Position numbers and translations under genes: made by a program. This document shows, in pieces, positions 10,879-24,500 of a stretch of DNA of 64,000 bases. Under the pieces are notes generated by a model. That model saw only the letters and a list, made by a program, of their open reading frames with translations. It ran no database searches and was not told the DNA's origin. Source of the stretch: Anaeramoeba ignava (lineage: Eukaryota; Metamonada; Anaeramoebidae); NCBI GenBank assembly GCA_028826165.1, contig JAPDFW010000058.1:434001-498000 (forward strand), given 5' to 3'. Position 1 is the first letter of the stretch; each line of letters opens with the position of its first letter.

Positions 10879-13800
10879 CTAATTTAAAAAACCTCGACAA
10901 TTTGCACTTCCACAACGACAAGTAATTTTTTTTTCTGCAGTTTCACTTGTAAATTGGTAATCATAAGTTAATTCTTCACCAATATTAATTTTCTTTCTAG
11001 CATAAATTGCGATATGAGAACCTTTAATAACTCTTGCATAACAATTTGGCTTTTTATTAATATTAAAACAAATATTAAAATATTAAATTAAATATTAAAT
11101 TAAATATTAAATTAAATCAAATATTAAAATAAATATTAAATCAAATATTAAATCAAATATTAAAATAAAATAAAATTAAAAATATTAAAATAAAATAAAA
11201 TCAAATATTATTAAAAATCAATTATTAAATCAAATATTAAATCAAAATTAAATCAAATATTAAATTAAATATTAAATTAAATATTAAATTAAAAATAAAT
11301 TAAAATTAAATCAAATATTAAATCAAATATTAAATCAAATATTAAATCAAATATTAAAATTAAATCAAATATTAAATTAAATATCAAAATTAAATCAAAT
11401 ATTAAAATAAATTAAATATTAAAATAAATATTAAAATTAAAATAAATATTAAATTAAATATTAAAATCAAATATTAAATATTAAAATTAAATTTAAAAAA
11501 ATCAAATATTCAAAATTAAATCAAAAAATAAATATTAAATCAAATATTAAAATAAATATTAAAATAAATATTAAATATATTAAATCAAAATTAAATCAAA
11601 ATCAAATATTAAAATCAAATATTAAATCAAATATAAAATAAATATTAAAAATAAAATAAAATAAATATTAAATTAAAATCAAATATTAAATTAAATATTG
11701 AAATAAATATTAAATCAAATATTAAAATTAAATATTAAATTAAATATTAAAAATAAATATTTAAATCAAATATTAAAAATAAATAATAAAATAAATATTA
11801 AAAATTAAAATCAAATATTAAATCAAATATTAAATCAAAAATATTTAATCAAATATTAAATATTAAAAATAAATATTAAATATTAAAAATTAAAATTAAA
11901 AAATATTAAATTAAAATTAAAAAATAAAATCAAATATAAAATCAAATATTAAATCAAATATTAAATCAAAATAAATATTAAATAAATATTAAATTAAATA
12001 TTAAATCAAATATTAAATTAAAATATTAAATTAAATATTATTAAATTAAATATTAAATTAAATATTAAATCAAATATTAAAATAAATATTAAATCAAATA
12101 TTAAAATCAAATATTAAATCAAATATAAAAATTAAATATTAAAATAAATAAATATTAAAATCAAATATTAAATTAAATATTAAATCAAATATTAAATCAA
12201 ATATTAAATTAAATATTAAATCAAAATATTAAATTAAATATTAAATATTAAAATAAATATTAAATCAAAATATTAAATTAAAATTAAAAAAATATTAAAA
12301 TAAATATTAAAATTAAATATTAAATTAAATATTAAAATAAATATTAAATCAAATATTAAATTAAATATTAAATCAAATATTAAAATCAAATATTAAAATA
12401 AATATTAAATCAAATATTAATATTAAAATTAAAATTAAAATTAAAATTTAAATTTAAATTTAAAATTAAAATTAAAATATACATCACAACAATGATTAAT
12501 AAAACGAGCATGATTCCCCTTAAAAGTAGCATCAATAATTTGATTATCATCAATACGAAACATATAATCATTTTCAATTCCCTTAGTATGATAATGAGAT
12601 TCACGACGATCAGAAATACTATTTGAAATAATTTCACCAATATATTCAATAATAAAATCACCAGGAGAAATTTGTTCATCAGCAAAAAGTCCCCAATTAT
12701 GAATCTTAGAGAGGCCAAATTTAAGCTTCTTGCCTTCATGAAGACGGACTTCATGAGAACAGCGATGAGGAAAGCGAGCAAAATCTTTTCCAAGCCAAGC
12801 CTTTGGAAGTTGTACAGGTTCTGTCTTGATGCAACCTGACAGGTTTTGCGCCTCAAGTTCGGATGTTTTTGGATTTTTCACAGGACTTGGTTCTGTAGGC
12901 GCGTTGTCTTGATACCCCATCTTCCGATATAGCCACCAATTCAGTGCATCATTGATCCCTTTTTCTATTACATTTGTCCATATTTTTGTGTGGACTAAAT
13001 TCTCAATATCTCGGAAAAATCCCGATTTTATTAACGAACTTTGCGTCTTTGATTCTTGTTTTTTCTGCGCCTCTTCACTATTACTGGGCGCAATAATCTT
13101 TGTTTGCTCTTTTTCCTCTTCTTCTTTCTCCGTCTCAATCTTTGTTTCTTCTTCTTTCGTTTCGTTTATTTTCTCAACTTGAATTTTTTCCTCATTCTCG
13201 TTTTTTTCTTCGTTTTTATTTTCATTATTTGATGTTGTTATTCCAAACTTCTTTTTCGCTAAATACGAACGGAAATCAACCTTCCGTGGCTTTTGAGTTC
13301 TGTCTTTTGACTCATTCCTTACTTTTTGTTCTTCCACATTTCGATTTTGTGTTTCTTTTTGTTTTTCGTTTTCAATTTTATTTGCTTTTCTTAAAATTTC
13401 ATTTGGATCGTAAAATTCGTCTTGATTTTTATCGGGATAATTTTCTGATGGGTTTTGTATGTTGTTAATTTCATACGGATTATATTGTGAATTCGGGAAA
13501 TTTTGCGGAAATGTATTTTTCTGGAAATATTTTGTTTGGTGTCTTGGTTTCAATTTGTTCCTTGGATATTGATTTGGAAACCGTGAGTATTTTGGCTTTG
13601 TGTGTTTGGAATGATCGAATTTTGTTCTTGATGAATATTCTTTATTGCCTGGGAAAAACGGGTTTTTGTTTCGAAAAAATGGGTGGTTATTTTGCGGAAA
13701 ATTTTGCGGATTTTGGAAATATTCTTGATTGGGTGGAATATATGCTTGTTGATTCATCAAATTGACTTGTGGATTTGGGATAAATCCAGGGTTGTTTGCG

Positions 13801-16800
13801 AAATTGCTTGGATCGTTGACAAAATTAGTGGGGTTGGGGAATGGATTATTTGCAAAATTATTTGGATTATTTACAAAATTTATTATATTATTATTATCCA
13901 TTAAAGTGCTTGTATTATTAATAATGTTATTCCCGTTAGTGACCATACTATTAATTATTGGAGTGTCTGGATCGTTTAAGATGGTATCACTAGTGTTGTG
14001 TATTTCTTCATGGTTTAATATTTCATTATTAAATAAATCAATTGGTTCGTTTTGGAAAAAATTTGGTTTGTTTGTGAAATTTTCTTGGTTATTTAATAGG
14101 CTTGGATCAATGATGTTCTCTTCGTTAATGAAGTTTTTTGGATAATATTCTTGCTCTTGGGATTTATGCCTTTGCTGTAGATATTGAGTCTCATTTTCTT
14201 TTCGAGTTGATCTCTCATGCTTTTTTTCTTCCAAGATTTCTTTTTCTTTCAGATTAGTTTTTGGGCGTTTTTCATCAAAATGACTTGATTTTTGGGAGTT
14301 TGGATATTCATTTTCATATTTATAAACTACATCATGGGTGATATTATTTGAGGTATATTTATAATATTGTCGGTAATCTGAATCTTTTTGATGATTTTTT
14401 TCTTCATCTCTTGAATGTTTTCTTGAATGTTCGTGATCGTAATTTTTTACTGTTTTTCTCTCTTCTCTTGATGGTTTCTTTCGATCCTTTTCGTATATTT
14501 TCTCGTTGTAATAAACATCACTAAATTTGTGTGGATTTTGAACTTGTTGATTTCTTTCTTCATTTTCAAAATGCTCTTTTTTGGGATTTCTTTCCCAATC
14601 TTTATAATTGCTGTTTTCCTTACTTTTATGTCTTCGGTAAGTTTCCACTTCCCTCTTTGCTTTGCTTCTTGAATCGTGGTTTTCATCATGAATTTGATGA
14701 TTCCTTGACAAACTTCTATTATGTATTCTTGAATCTGCCCGATCTTTTGAGAGTCTTTTGTGGCTGGGAATTGGATCTCGGATTTTTGATAATTCATTCC
14801 CACGAATTTTCCGTTCTTTATCATCATTCATATAATCATTTTGTTGCTTTCTTTCTTGATGCACTTGATTTGCTTCATGCTTTCGATGGTTTTTATTTGA
14901 CGTTTTTTTCTCATTTTTGGTCTTTGATTTAATACCAGTTTTCTTTCTGTTTTGATCATTTTGTTTTTTATCGGTCGATTTTATGGTGATACTATTTTTG
15001 TTAACTGGTCCTTCATGTGTATTTTCTTGGGATTTTTTTGTTTTTCTTTGCTTTGTATTTTTTGTATTTTGGGAAGTTGTCGTTTTGGCTTTGTCTTTTT
15101 TTTTTCTGACCGTTTTTTTCTGAAGTGAATTTTGGCTTTTCGGATCTGTTTTTTGTGATTTATTTTTTTCTCCTTTTTTGCTAACATTTTTCTTTGGAGA
15201 TTTTTTTCTTTTTTTGGTTTTATTTGATTTCTTAACTATTTGGTTCTTAGGATGAATTAATTCTTGTGATGGGATTTGATTTGGAAAATTATTTATTATT
15301 CTTGGTTGATTATTTGTGTTAATAGGATAACTTTTTGTTATATTTTCATCATTATATAGTATTTCTTGAAATTGGTTTATTTTAGGGAAATTTTCATAAC
15401 TAATGTTTGTGTTCTGGTAATTATTTGGGAATTTTTGATAAAGAATATTTGGATTTTCTTTATAAGAAGTTGTTTGATCTCGATTAATTATTTCTTTGTG
15501 TAAAGTATTATAATTATGGCTTGGATTTTCTTTCATTATTGGTGGTTTTATTTGGTAATCTTGATAGATATTATGGTTCGAAATTTGGTATTGATTTTGA
15601 ATTTCATATTCTTCATAGTTATTGGATTGGTTTTGTTTGGGAATTGAAGTGTCTTTAAACTTCGTAATTTGGTCATTTGGATTATTATGATTATTGATAT
15701 TTTTGATATTTTTGATATTTTTGATATTTTTGATATTTTTGATATTTTTGATATTTTGTTGATAAATAATATTTGGATATTCTTGATAAATTATATTTGG
15801 ATTATTAATATCTTTTTGATAATTAATATTTGGATTATTAATATCTTTTTGGTGATTAATATTTGGATATTCTTGATAAATAATATTTGGATTATTAATA
15901 TCTTTTTGATAATTAATATTTGGATTATTAATATTTTCTTGATAATTAATATTTGGATTATTAATATCTTTTTGATAATTAATATTTGGATTATTAATAT
16001 TTTCTTGATAAATAATATTTGGATTATTAATATTTTCTTGATAAATTATATCTGGATTTTCTTGATAAATAATATCTGGATTATTAATATCTTTTTGATA
16101 AATAATATTTGGATTATTAATATCTTTTTGATAAATTATATTTGGATTATTAATATATTCTTGATAAATTTGATTTTGATTTTTGATATCTCTTTGATAA
16201 TTAATATTTGGATTTTCTTGATAAATTATATTTGGATTATTAATATATTCTTGATAAATTTGATTTTGATTTTTGATATTTTCTTGATAATTAATATTTG
16301 GATTTTCTTGATAAATTATATTTTGATTATTAATATCTTCTTGATAAATTATATTTGGATTATTAATATCTTTTTGATAAATAATATCTGGATTATTAAT
16401 ATCTTCTTGGTAATTAATATTTGGATTATTAATATTTGGATTATTAATATCTTCTTGATAAATTATATTTTGATTATTAATATCTTCTTGATAAATTATA
16501 TTTGGATTATTAATATCTTTTTGATAAATAATATCTGGATTATTAATATCTTCTTGGTAATTAATATTTGGATTATTAATATCTTCTTGATAAATTATAT
16601 TTGGATTATTAATATCTTCTTGATAAATTTGGTTTTGATTTTTGATATCTTCTTGATAAATAATATTTGGATTATTACTATTTTCTTGGTAATTAATATT
16701 TGGATTATTAATATCTTCTTGATAAATTTGGTTTTGATCTTTGATATCTCTTTGGTAATTAATATTTGGATTATTAATATCTTTTTGATAATTAATATTT

Positions 16801-17513
16801 GGATTATTAATATCTTCTTGATAAATTTGGTTTTGATTTTTGATATCTCTTTGGTAATTAACATTTGGATTTTTGATATCTCTTTGGTAATTAATATTTG
16901 GATTATTGATATCTTTTTGGTAATTAATATTTGGATATTCTTGATAAATTGGTTTTTGATTTTTATTTTTGTTTAAATTTTGATTTGGAAAATGAGAATT
17001 TTGATAATAAAAAGTAGTATTTTCTAAACGAATATTTTGGTCATCAATTTGTTTTGTAAATAATCCTGAATTTATCCCTTTTGTTGCAGCTTTTTTTGGA
17101 GGGAAATTGTTTTTTGTTATAGTTGTAAATTTCATTGATTGAAAATCAAATGGATTTCTATCTGATATCAAATTGGCTTTGATTGTATTATGAACAGAAA
17201 TAGGCTTCTCTAAATTTTCACCGTTTAGATTATTATTAATTGTTATATTATTAATTGTTTTGTTCTTTATTTTATTTTTAATTATATTTTCATGATAAAT
17301 TTTTGTTGTTTTATTTTTTTGAGAATTTTCATTTCCATTTTCATTTTGGATTTGATTTTGAATATAATTTTCATTTTGAATATAATTTTGATTTCCATTT
17401 TCATTTTCAATTTGGTTTTTAATTTTAATTTCCATTTTCATTTTCATTTTGAATATAATTTTCATTTCCATTTTCATTTTCATTTTGATTTTCATTTTGA
17501 ATATAATTTTCAT
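10879..17513 (-). CDS. SET1: SET1/COMPASS-type histone H3K4 methyltransferase (main body)
   Basis: Two exons: 12483-17513 and 10879-11049, joined across a 1433-base intron, giving 1733 residues if started at 17513. The C-terminus is diagnostic: SET start FGLSKIHNWGLFA, then IIEYIGE, SYMF-equivalent DYMFRIDD, GNHARFINHCCD joined by the splice to PNCYARV, ELTYDYQF, and post-SET CRCGSANCRGFLN. NHCCDPNC is also the yeast Set1 form. Upstream are an N-SET-like segment (IWTNVIEKGINDALNWW), an N/P/F-rich stretch (about residues 1200-1345), RS- and KH-rich basic regions (about 750-1100), and a Tyr/Asn/Gln 11-residue tandem repeat (about 185-580). Family members methylate histone H3 lysine 4 in COMPASS. 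No RRM was recognised. The Met at 17513 lies in an out-of-phase reading of the repeat, so the true start is probably upstream (next entry). Confidence 0.85.
11050..12482. repeat. SET1 last intron: AAATATTAAATT-type repeat
   Basis: This intron splits the codons of the NHCCD/PNC signature exactly between Asp and Pro. On the plus strand it is an irregular array of AAATATTAAAT/CAAATATTAAAT units. On the minus strand it begins GTATATTTT and ends in AG. Confidence 0.85.
15770..16960 (-). repeat. 33-bp tandem repeat coding an 11-residue N/Y/Q motif in SET1
   Basis: About 35 units of roughly 33 bases, each coding NPNI(I/N)YQ(E/K/R)DIN with variants NQNQIYQEDIN and PNIIYQENI. Unit length and frame are kept over 1.2 kb, and changes between units are mostly conservative (E/K/R, N/I), which suggests selection on the protein. 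An IKN run (about 15695-15755) adjoins it. The mirrored plus-strand ORF (INIWIINIFLI) is a shadow. Confidence 0.85.
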
Positions 17514-20500
17514 TTTGAATTAATATTTTGGAATATTATTTTCTTTTTGATATTTAATTTTATAATTTTCATTTTATTTTCATTTTGAATATAATTTTGA
17601 TTTTGAATATAATTTTGATTTTTGTTTAATTTTATTTAAATTTTGATTTTGAATTTGATTTTGATTTTGAATTTGATTTTCATTTTGAATTTGATTTTCA
17701 TTTTGGATTTGATTTTGAATATAATTTTCATTTTCATTTTGAAGCTTTTTAATTTTTTGTTATAGTTGTAAATTTCATTGATTGAAAATCAAATATAATT
17801 TTGATTTTGAATTTCATTTTCATTTTGATTTTCATTTTGAATTTTGATTTTGATTTTTAATTTTATATTTTTAATTTTGATTTCTTTTTTGATTTTTAAT
17901 TTATATTTTCAATAAATTTTTTTTGATTTTTGATTTTTGAATTTTCATTTTCATTTTCATTTTGATTTTGATTTTGAATATAATTTTCATTTTCATTTCA
18001 TTTTCATTTTCATTTTGATTTTCATTTTGATTTTGAATATAATTTTGATTTTGAATATAATTTTCATTTTTTTTTCATTTTGAATTTCATTTTGAATATT
18101 ATTTTCATTTTTTTGGATTTGATTTTCAATTTCATTTTGAATTTGATAATTTTCATTTTCAATTTGATTTTCATTTTGAATATAATTTTCATTTTCATTT
18201 CATTTTCATTTTCATTTTCATTTTCATTTTTTTCATTTTCATTTATAATTTTGATTTTGGATTTTATTTTTGGAATTTGATTTTGATTTTGATTTTGAAT
18301 ATAATTTTCATTTTGAATTTGATTTTCATTTTGGATTTGATTTTGATTTTGGATATAATTTTCATTTTCATTTTCATTTTGAATATAATTTTCATTTTGG
18401 GTTTGATTTTGAATATTATTTTCATTTTGAATATAATTTTCATTTTGATTTTCATTTTCATTTTGAATATAATTTTCATTTTGGATTTCATTTTGATTTT
18501 TCAATTTTGATTTCATTTTCATTTTGGATTTGATTTCATTTCATTTTTCATTTTGATTTTCATTTTCATTTTCATTTTTTTTCATTTTGGATTTTGATTT
18601 TGATTTTTCATTTTCAATTTCATTTTCATTTTGATTTTGATTTTATTTTCATTTTTGAATTTTATTTTCATTTTTGATTTTGATTTTCATTTTCATTTTG
18701 GATTTAATTTTCAATTGAATTTCATTTTTATTTTTATTTTCATTTTCATTTTCATTTTGAATATAATTTTCATTTTGAATATAATTTTCATTTTGAATAT
18801 AATTTTCATTTTCATTTTCATTTTCATTTTCATTTTGAATTTGGATATTATTTTCATTTTGAATATAATTTTGAATTTGATTTTGAATTTGATTTTCATT
18901 TTGAATTTGATTTTGATTTTGAATATAATTTTCATTTTGATTTTCATTTTGAATATAATTTTCATTTTCATTTTGATTTTCAATTTCATTTTGATTATGA
19001 TTTTGATTTTGAATTTCATTTTCATTTTCGTTTTGAATATAATTTTCATTTTGATTTTCATTTTCATTTTGATTTTCATTTTCATTTTCAATTTCATTTT
19101 CATTTTTATTTTGATTTTGATTTTGATTTTGATTTTCATTTTCATTTTCATTTTCATTTTCAATTTCAATTTCATTTTCAATTTCAATTTCATTTTCAAT
19201 TTCATTTTCAATTTCATTTTCAATTTCATTTTCGATTTCATTTTCATTTTCATTTTCATTTTCATTTTGATTTTTTATTTCAATTTCAATTTCATTTTCA
19301 TTTTGATTTTTTATTTCAGTTTCATTTTGATTTTCAATTTCAGTTTCATTTTCCTCTTCCTTTTTCCTCTTCTCTTTTTGTCTTCTAAGATATTTTTTCT
19401 TTCGAGATTCTTTCCTTCCATTTCTTGTTTTTTTTTGAAATGCATAATATTTTTTTCGTTTTGGTTTTCGATTTGGTTTTTTGATTGGTTTTTTATCTTC
19501 ATTTTTATCATTTTCAATTTCACTTTCATTTTCAATTTCATTTTCATTTTCATTTTCATTTTCATTTTCATTTTCATTTCAATTTCATTTTCATTTTCAT
19601 TTTCATTTTCATTTTCATTTTCAATTTCAATTTCATTTTCATTTTCATTTTCATTTTCATTTTCATTTTCAATTTCATTTTCAATTTCATTTTCAATTTC
19701 AATTTCAATTTCATCTTCATTTTCATTTTCATTTTCATTTTTATTTTTAGATTTTGATTTTAGTTTTGATTTTGGTTTTGATTGTTTTGATTTTGATCTT
19801 GATTTTGGTTTTGATTTTGTTTTGGTTTTGATTGTTTTGGTTTTGATTTTGGTTTTGATTTTGATTGTTTTGGTTTTGATCTTGATTTTGGTTTTGGTTT
19901 TTTATCTTCAATTTCATTTTCATTTTCATTTTGAATATAATTTTCATCTTCATTTTCATATTCATTTTCATATTCAATTTCATCTTCATTTTCAATTTCA
20001 TTTTCATTTTCATTTTGAATATAATTTTCATTTTCATTTTCAATTTCATTTTCATTTTCAATTTTATTTTCATTTTCATTTTGATTTTCATTTTCATTTT
20101 GATTTCATTTTCATTTTGATTTTCATTTTCATTTTTTTGATTTTGATTTTTTTCATTTTTTCATTTTCATTTTGATTTTCATTTTTCATTTTCATTTTAG
20201 ATTTTGATTTTAGTTTTTTTGATTTTCATTTCTTTTTTCATTTTCATTTTCATTTTTGGTTTTTCATTTTGATTTTCATTTTGATTTTTTTTTTTTTCAT
20301 TTTCATTTTGATTTTGATTTTCATTTTTCATTTTGATTTTCATTTTTGATTTTGATTTTTCATTGATTTTGATTTTGATTTTGATTTTGATCTTGATTTT
20401 GATTTTGATTGTTTTGATTTTGGTTTTGATTGTTTTGATTTTGATTTTGATTTTGGTTTTTTATCTTCAATTTCATTTTCATTTTCATTTTCATTTTCAA

Positions 20501-21208
20501 TTTCATTTTCATTTTCAATTTCATTTTCAATTTCAATTTCAATTTCATTTTCAATTTCATATTCATTTTCAATTTCATTTTCATCTTCATTTTCATATTC
20601 AATTTCAATTTCATTTTCAATTTCATCTTCATTTTCAATTTCATTTTCAATTTTTGATTTTGATTTTGATTTTGATTTTGATTTTGGTTTTGATTTAGAT
20701 TTTGATTTGGATTTTGGTTTTGGTTTTGATTTTTGTTTTGATTTTGATCTTGATTTTGATTTTTGTTTTGGTTTTGATTGTTTTGATTTTGATCTTGATT
20801 TTGATCTTGATTTTGATCTTGATTTTGGTTTTGATTTTGGTTTTTTATCTTCAATTTCATTTTTATCTTCATTTTCGATTTCATCTTCATTTTCATTTTC
20901 ATCATTTTCAATTTCATTTTCATCATTTTCAATTTCATCTTCATTTTCATCTTCATTTTCAATTTCATCTTCATTTTCATATTCAATTTCATTTTCATTT
21001 TCATTTTCATATTCAATTTCATTCTCATTTTCAATTTTTGATTTTGATTTAGATTTAGATTTTAGATTTTGATTTTGATTTTGATTTTGATTTTGATTTT
21101 GATTTTGATTTTTGGTTTTGATTTAGATTTTGATTTAGATTTTGATTTTGATTTTGGTTTTGATTTGGATTTGGATTTTGATTGCTTTGATGAATATAGA
21201 TTCTGCAT
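17514..21208 (-). CDS. Probable N-terminal extension of SET1: alternating Ser/Lys and Glu/Asn low-complexity blocks
   Basis: From ATG at 21206-21208 the minus strand reads [19 protein letters not shown] and then, allowing for single-base slips at A-runs, alternating basic SKSKPKSK blocks and acidic ENEIENEDE blocks. The junction EIEDKKPKSKSK recurs near 19905, 20460 and 20850. A non-repetitive basic segment (RKPKRKKYYAFQKKTRNGR, about 19390-19490) looks like a nuclear-localisation or nucleic-acid-binding patch. Further down comes QNENYIQNENENEN text, which flows directly into the N-terminus of the SET1 ORF (QNYIQNENYIQNQ). I therefore infer one gene starting at 21208. The frame is interrupted several times, for example CCAAAAATC at about 21110 and GGAAATTAA at about 17430, so an exact protein cannot be given. 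It could instead be a separate gene or degenerate repeat. Confidence 0.45.
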
Positions 21209-21556
21209 TATAAATAAATGTTGAAAAAAAAAAGTATTTATTTGTTGTTTTAATGTTTTGTTTAATTTTAAAAAAAAAAAAGAATAAAAAAAATGAATTT
21301 TATTTTATTTAAATTTATAAAAAATTTTTTTTAAAAAAGATCCGTTAAATAAAAAATAAAATAAAAAATAAACAAATAAAAACTTTTTTTGATTGAAAAT
21401 GAGACTCATTTATTGAGTTAAAAAAAAAAAGAAGAAGAAATTTTGAAAAAAAAAGAATTTGAAAGAAAAAAAAAAACGGAAGAGAAATTTGAAAGAATTT
21501 GGATTGGTTTCTCTTGTTGGTTTACACCATTTGGTTGAGCAAAGTAATTTATTAAT
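21209..21556. promoter_or_regulatory. Spacer between ARPC1 3' end and the putative SET1 start
   Basis: 348 bases of A/T tracts. On the minus strand a TTCATTTTTTTTATT element at about 21282-21300 precedes the 21208 start, in line with the promoter-like pattern elsewhere. No ORF or RNA gene was seen. Confidence 0.35.
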
Positions 21557-24500
21557 TTAAAGTTTGACGTTCAATGATTTTTCAATAACTCCAAAAGGCC
21601 AAACAACAATACGACCATCAAGACCAGTTGTTGCAAATCTTTGACCATGTTGAACTTGAATTGTTTTAATGCAGTTTTGATGGCATGTCTTTAAATCTGT
21701 TCCTTCCATTGTATCTTGTGCTCGAGTTACTCTTTGTTGAAATAAATCTCGTGATCTTGAAAAGTTTGAACTTTTTTTAGTTGGTCCTTCTGCAATAGAA
21801 CCTCTTGTTTTTTCAGTATCAATTTCACCAACAAATTTCCTTTTTAATTTTAATTTTGATTTTAATTTTAATTTTAATTTTAATTTTAATTTTAATTTTA
21901 ATTTTAATTTTAATTTTTAATTTTAATTTTAAATTTTAATTTTAATTTTAATTTTAATTTTAATTTTAATTTTAATTTTAATTTTAATTTTGATTTTAAT
22001 TTTAATTTTAATTTTAATTTTAATTTTAATTTTAATTTTAATTTTAATTTTAATTTTAATTAATTTTAATTTTAATTTTAATTTTTAATTTTAATTTTAA
22101 TTTTAATTTTAATTTTAATTTTAATTTTAATTTTAATTTTAATTTTAATTTTAATTTTAATTTTAATTTTAATTTTAATTTTAATTTTAATTTTAATTTT
22201 AATTTTAATTTTAATTTTAATTTTAAATTTAATTTTGATATCAATTTACCATTGATTTCCATCAAATTTAAAAAGATTTGGATTACTATCAAAACCAGCA
22301 GCAACATAAGAAGTTTCACTAAGAAAAGCACCACAAACAAATGGTAAATTTGGAGAATCATAAATTTGTTGATTAGCTGGATTTATAAATGCAACACGAG
22401 AATCATGTGTAGTGCAAGCACACCATTCTCCATTAGGTGAGAATGCAACAGATTGAACCCAACTAAGCATTGGGCTATCAAGAATTACACTTCCAAATTC
22501 TTGTACATTTGGACTTTTTTAATTTTAATTTTAATTTTAATTTTAATTTTAATTTTAATTTTAATATTGATTTTAATTTTAATTTTAATTTAATTTTTAT
22601 TTATAAATGAATTTTAATTTTAATTTTAATTTTAATTTTTATTTATAAATGAATTTTAATTTTAATTTTAATTTTAATTTTAATTTTAATATTTAATTTT
22701 AATTTTGATTTAAATTTTAATTTTAATTTTAATTTTAAATTTAATTTTAATTTTAATTTTAATTTTAATTAATTTTAATTTTAATTTTAATTTTAATTTT
22801 AATTTTAATTTTAATTTTAATTTTAATTTTAATTTTAATTTTAATTTTAATTTTAATTTTAATTTTAATTTTAAATTTTAAAATTAATTTTAATTTAATT
22901 TTTAATAAGAAAACAATTACTTTTTTTGATCAACTTCTTTAATGTGTGCAGAAAAAATTCTAACATGCATATCTGTTGAACCTACAACTAAACTAACATT
23001 ATCTGGAGACCAAGCAACACAAAGGGCAGTACTACGGAATTTTTTAATATGTTTTGAAACCCACCATTGTTGGTCTTCATCGAAATAACAAACAGAAACA
23101 ATTTTATCTCCAGAACTAACTGCAAATTTGTTTTCTTCTGGACTCCATTTTACATCAGTTGCTCCTCTTTGAATTCTTAAAAGTACAAGAACTGGTTTCC
23201 ATTTTTTTTCGGTTTTGCTGAATTCATATACATATGCATTTCGATCTTCTGAGCATGTTACAATTCGATTTGTTTTTGGTGCCCAATCAATTCCTGTGAT
23301 TAATTGTTGATGCTTTTTTAAAAAAAATGATAAAATATTTATTTTAATAATTAATTTAATATTTAATTTAATATTTAATTTTAATATTTAATTTAATTTT
23401 TAATTTAATATTTAATTTAATATTTGATTTAATATTTATTTTAATATTTAATTTAATATTTATTTTAATATTTAATTTAATATTTATTTTAATATTTAAT
23501 TTAATATTTAATTTAATATTTAATTTAATATTTATTTTAATATTTAATTTAATATTTAATTTAATATTTAATTTAATATTTATTTTAATATTTAATTTAA
23601 TATTTGATTTAATATTTATTTTAATATTTATTTTAATATTTATTTTAATATTTATTTTAATATTTATTTTAATTTTTATTTTATATTTAATTTAATATTT
23701 ATTTTAATTTTTATTTTAATATTTATTTTAATATTTATTCGATAATTTCCTTTTAAAAAATAACTTACATCATGAAATCTGTCAACAAATTCAAATTCTT
23801 TTCCTGCTGAATTATAAAGCTCAAGTTTGCTTGAATTTGGAGAAAAAGCAACAACTAAAAAATAAGAGAAACAAATTTAATTATAAATTTAATTATAAAT
23901 ATAATTATAAATTTAATTATAAATTTAATTATAAATATAATTATAAATTTAATTATAAATTTAATTATAAATTTAATTATAAATTTTGATATAAATTTTA
24001 TTATAAATTTAATTATAATTGAATTGATAAATTTTATTATAAATTTAATTATAATTGAATTGATAAATTTAAATATAAATTTAATTATAAATTTAATTAT
24101 AAATTTAATTATAAATTTAATTATAAATTTAATTATAAATTTAATTATAAATATAATTATAAATTTTATTATAAATATAATTATAAATATAATTATAAAT
24201 TTTATTATAAATATAATTATAAATATAATTATAAATTTTATTATAAATATAATTATAAATATAATTATAAATTTTATTATAAATATAATTACAAATATAA
24301 TTATAAATTTAATTATAAATTTAATTATAAATTTAATTATAAATTTAATTATAAATTTAATTATAAATATAATTATAAATTTAATTATAAATTTAATTAT
24401 AAATTTAAATATATATTTAATTATAAATTGAATTATAAATTTAGATATAAATTTAATTATAAATTTAATTATAAATTTAATTATAAATTTAATTATAAAT

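Noticed and set aside
15770-16960. Possible CRISPR-like array (33-bp period)
   Set aside because: Units are contiguous without spacers and keep a coding frame; the genome is eukaryotic.
15669-16976. 435-residue plus-strand ORF (INIWIINIFLI)
   Set aside because: Antisense shadow of the SET1 11-residue repeat.
18631-20175. 514-residue plus-strand ORF rich in Phe/Ile
   Set aside because: Mirror image of the Glu/Asn/Ser/Lys text on the minus strand; no non-repetitive protein signal.
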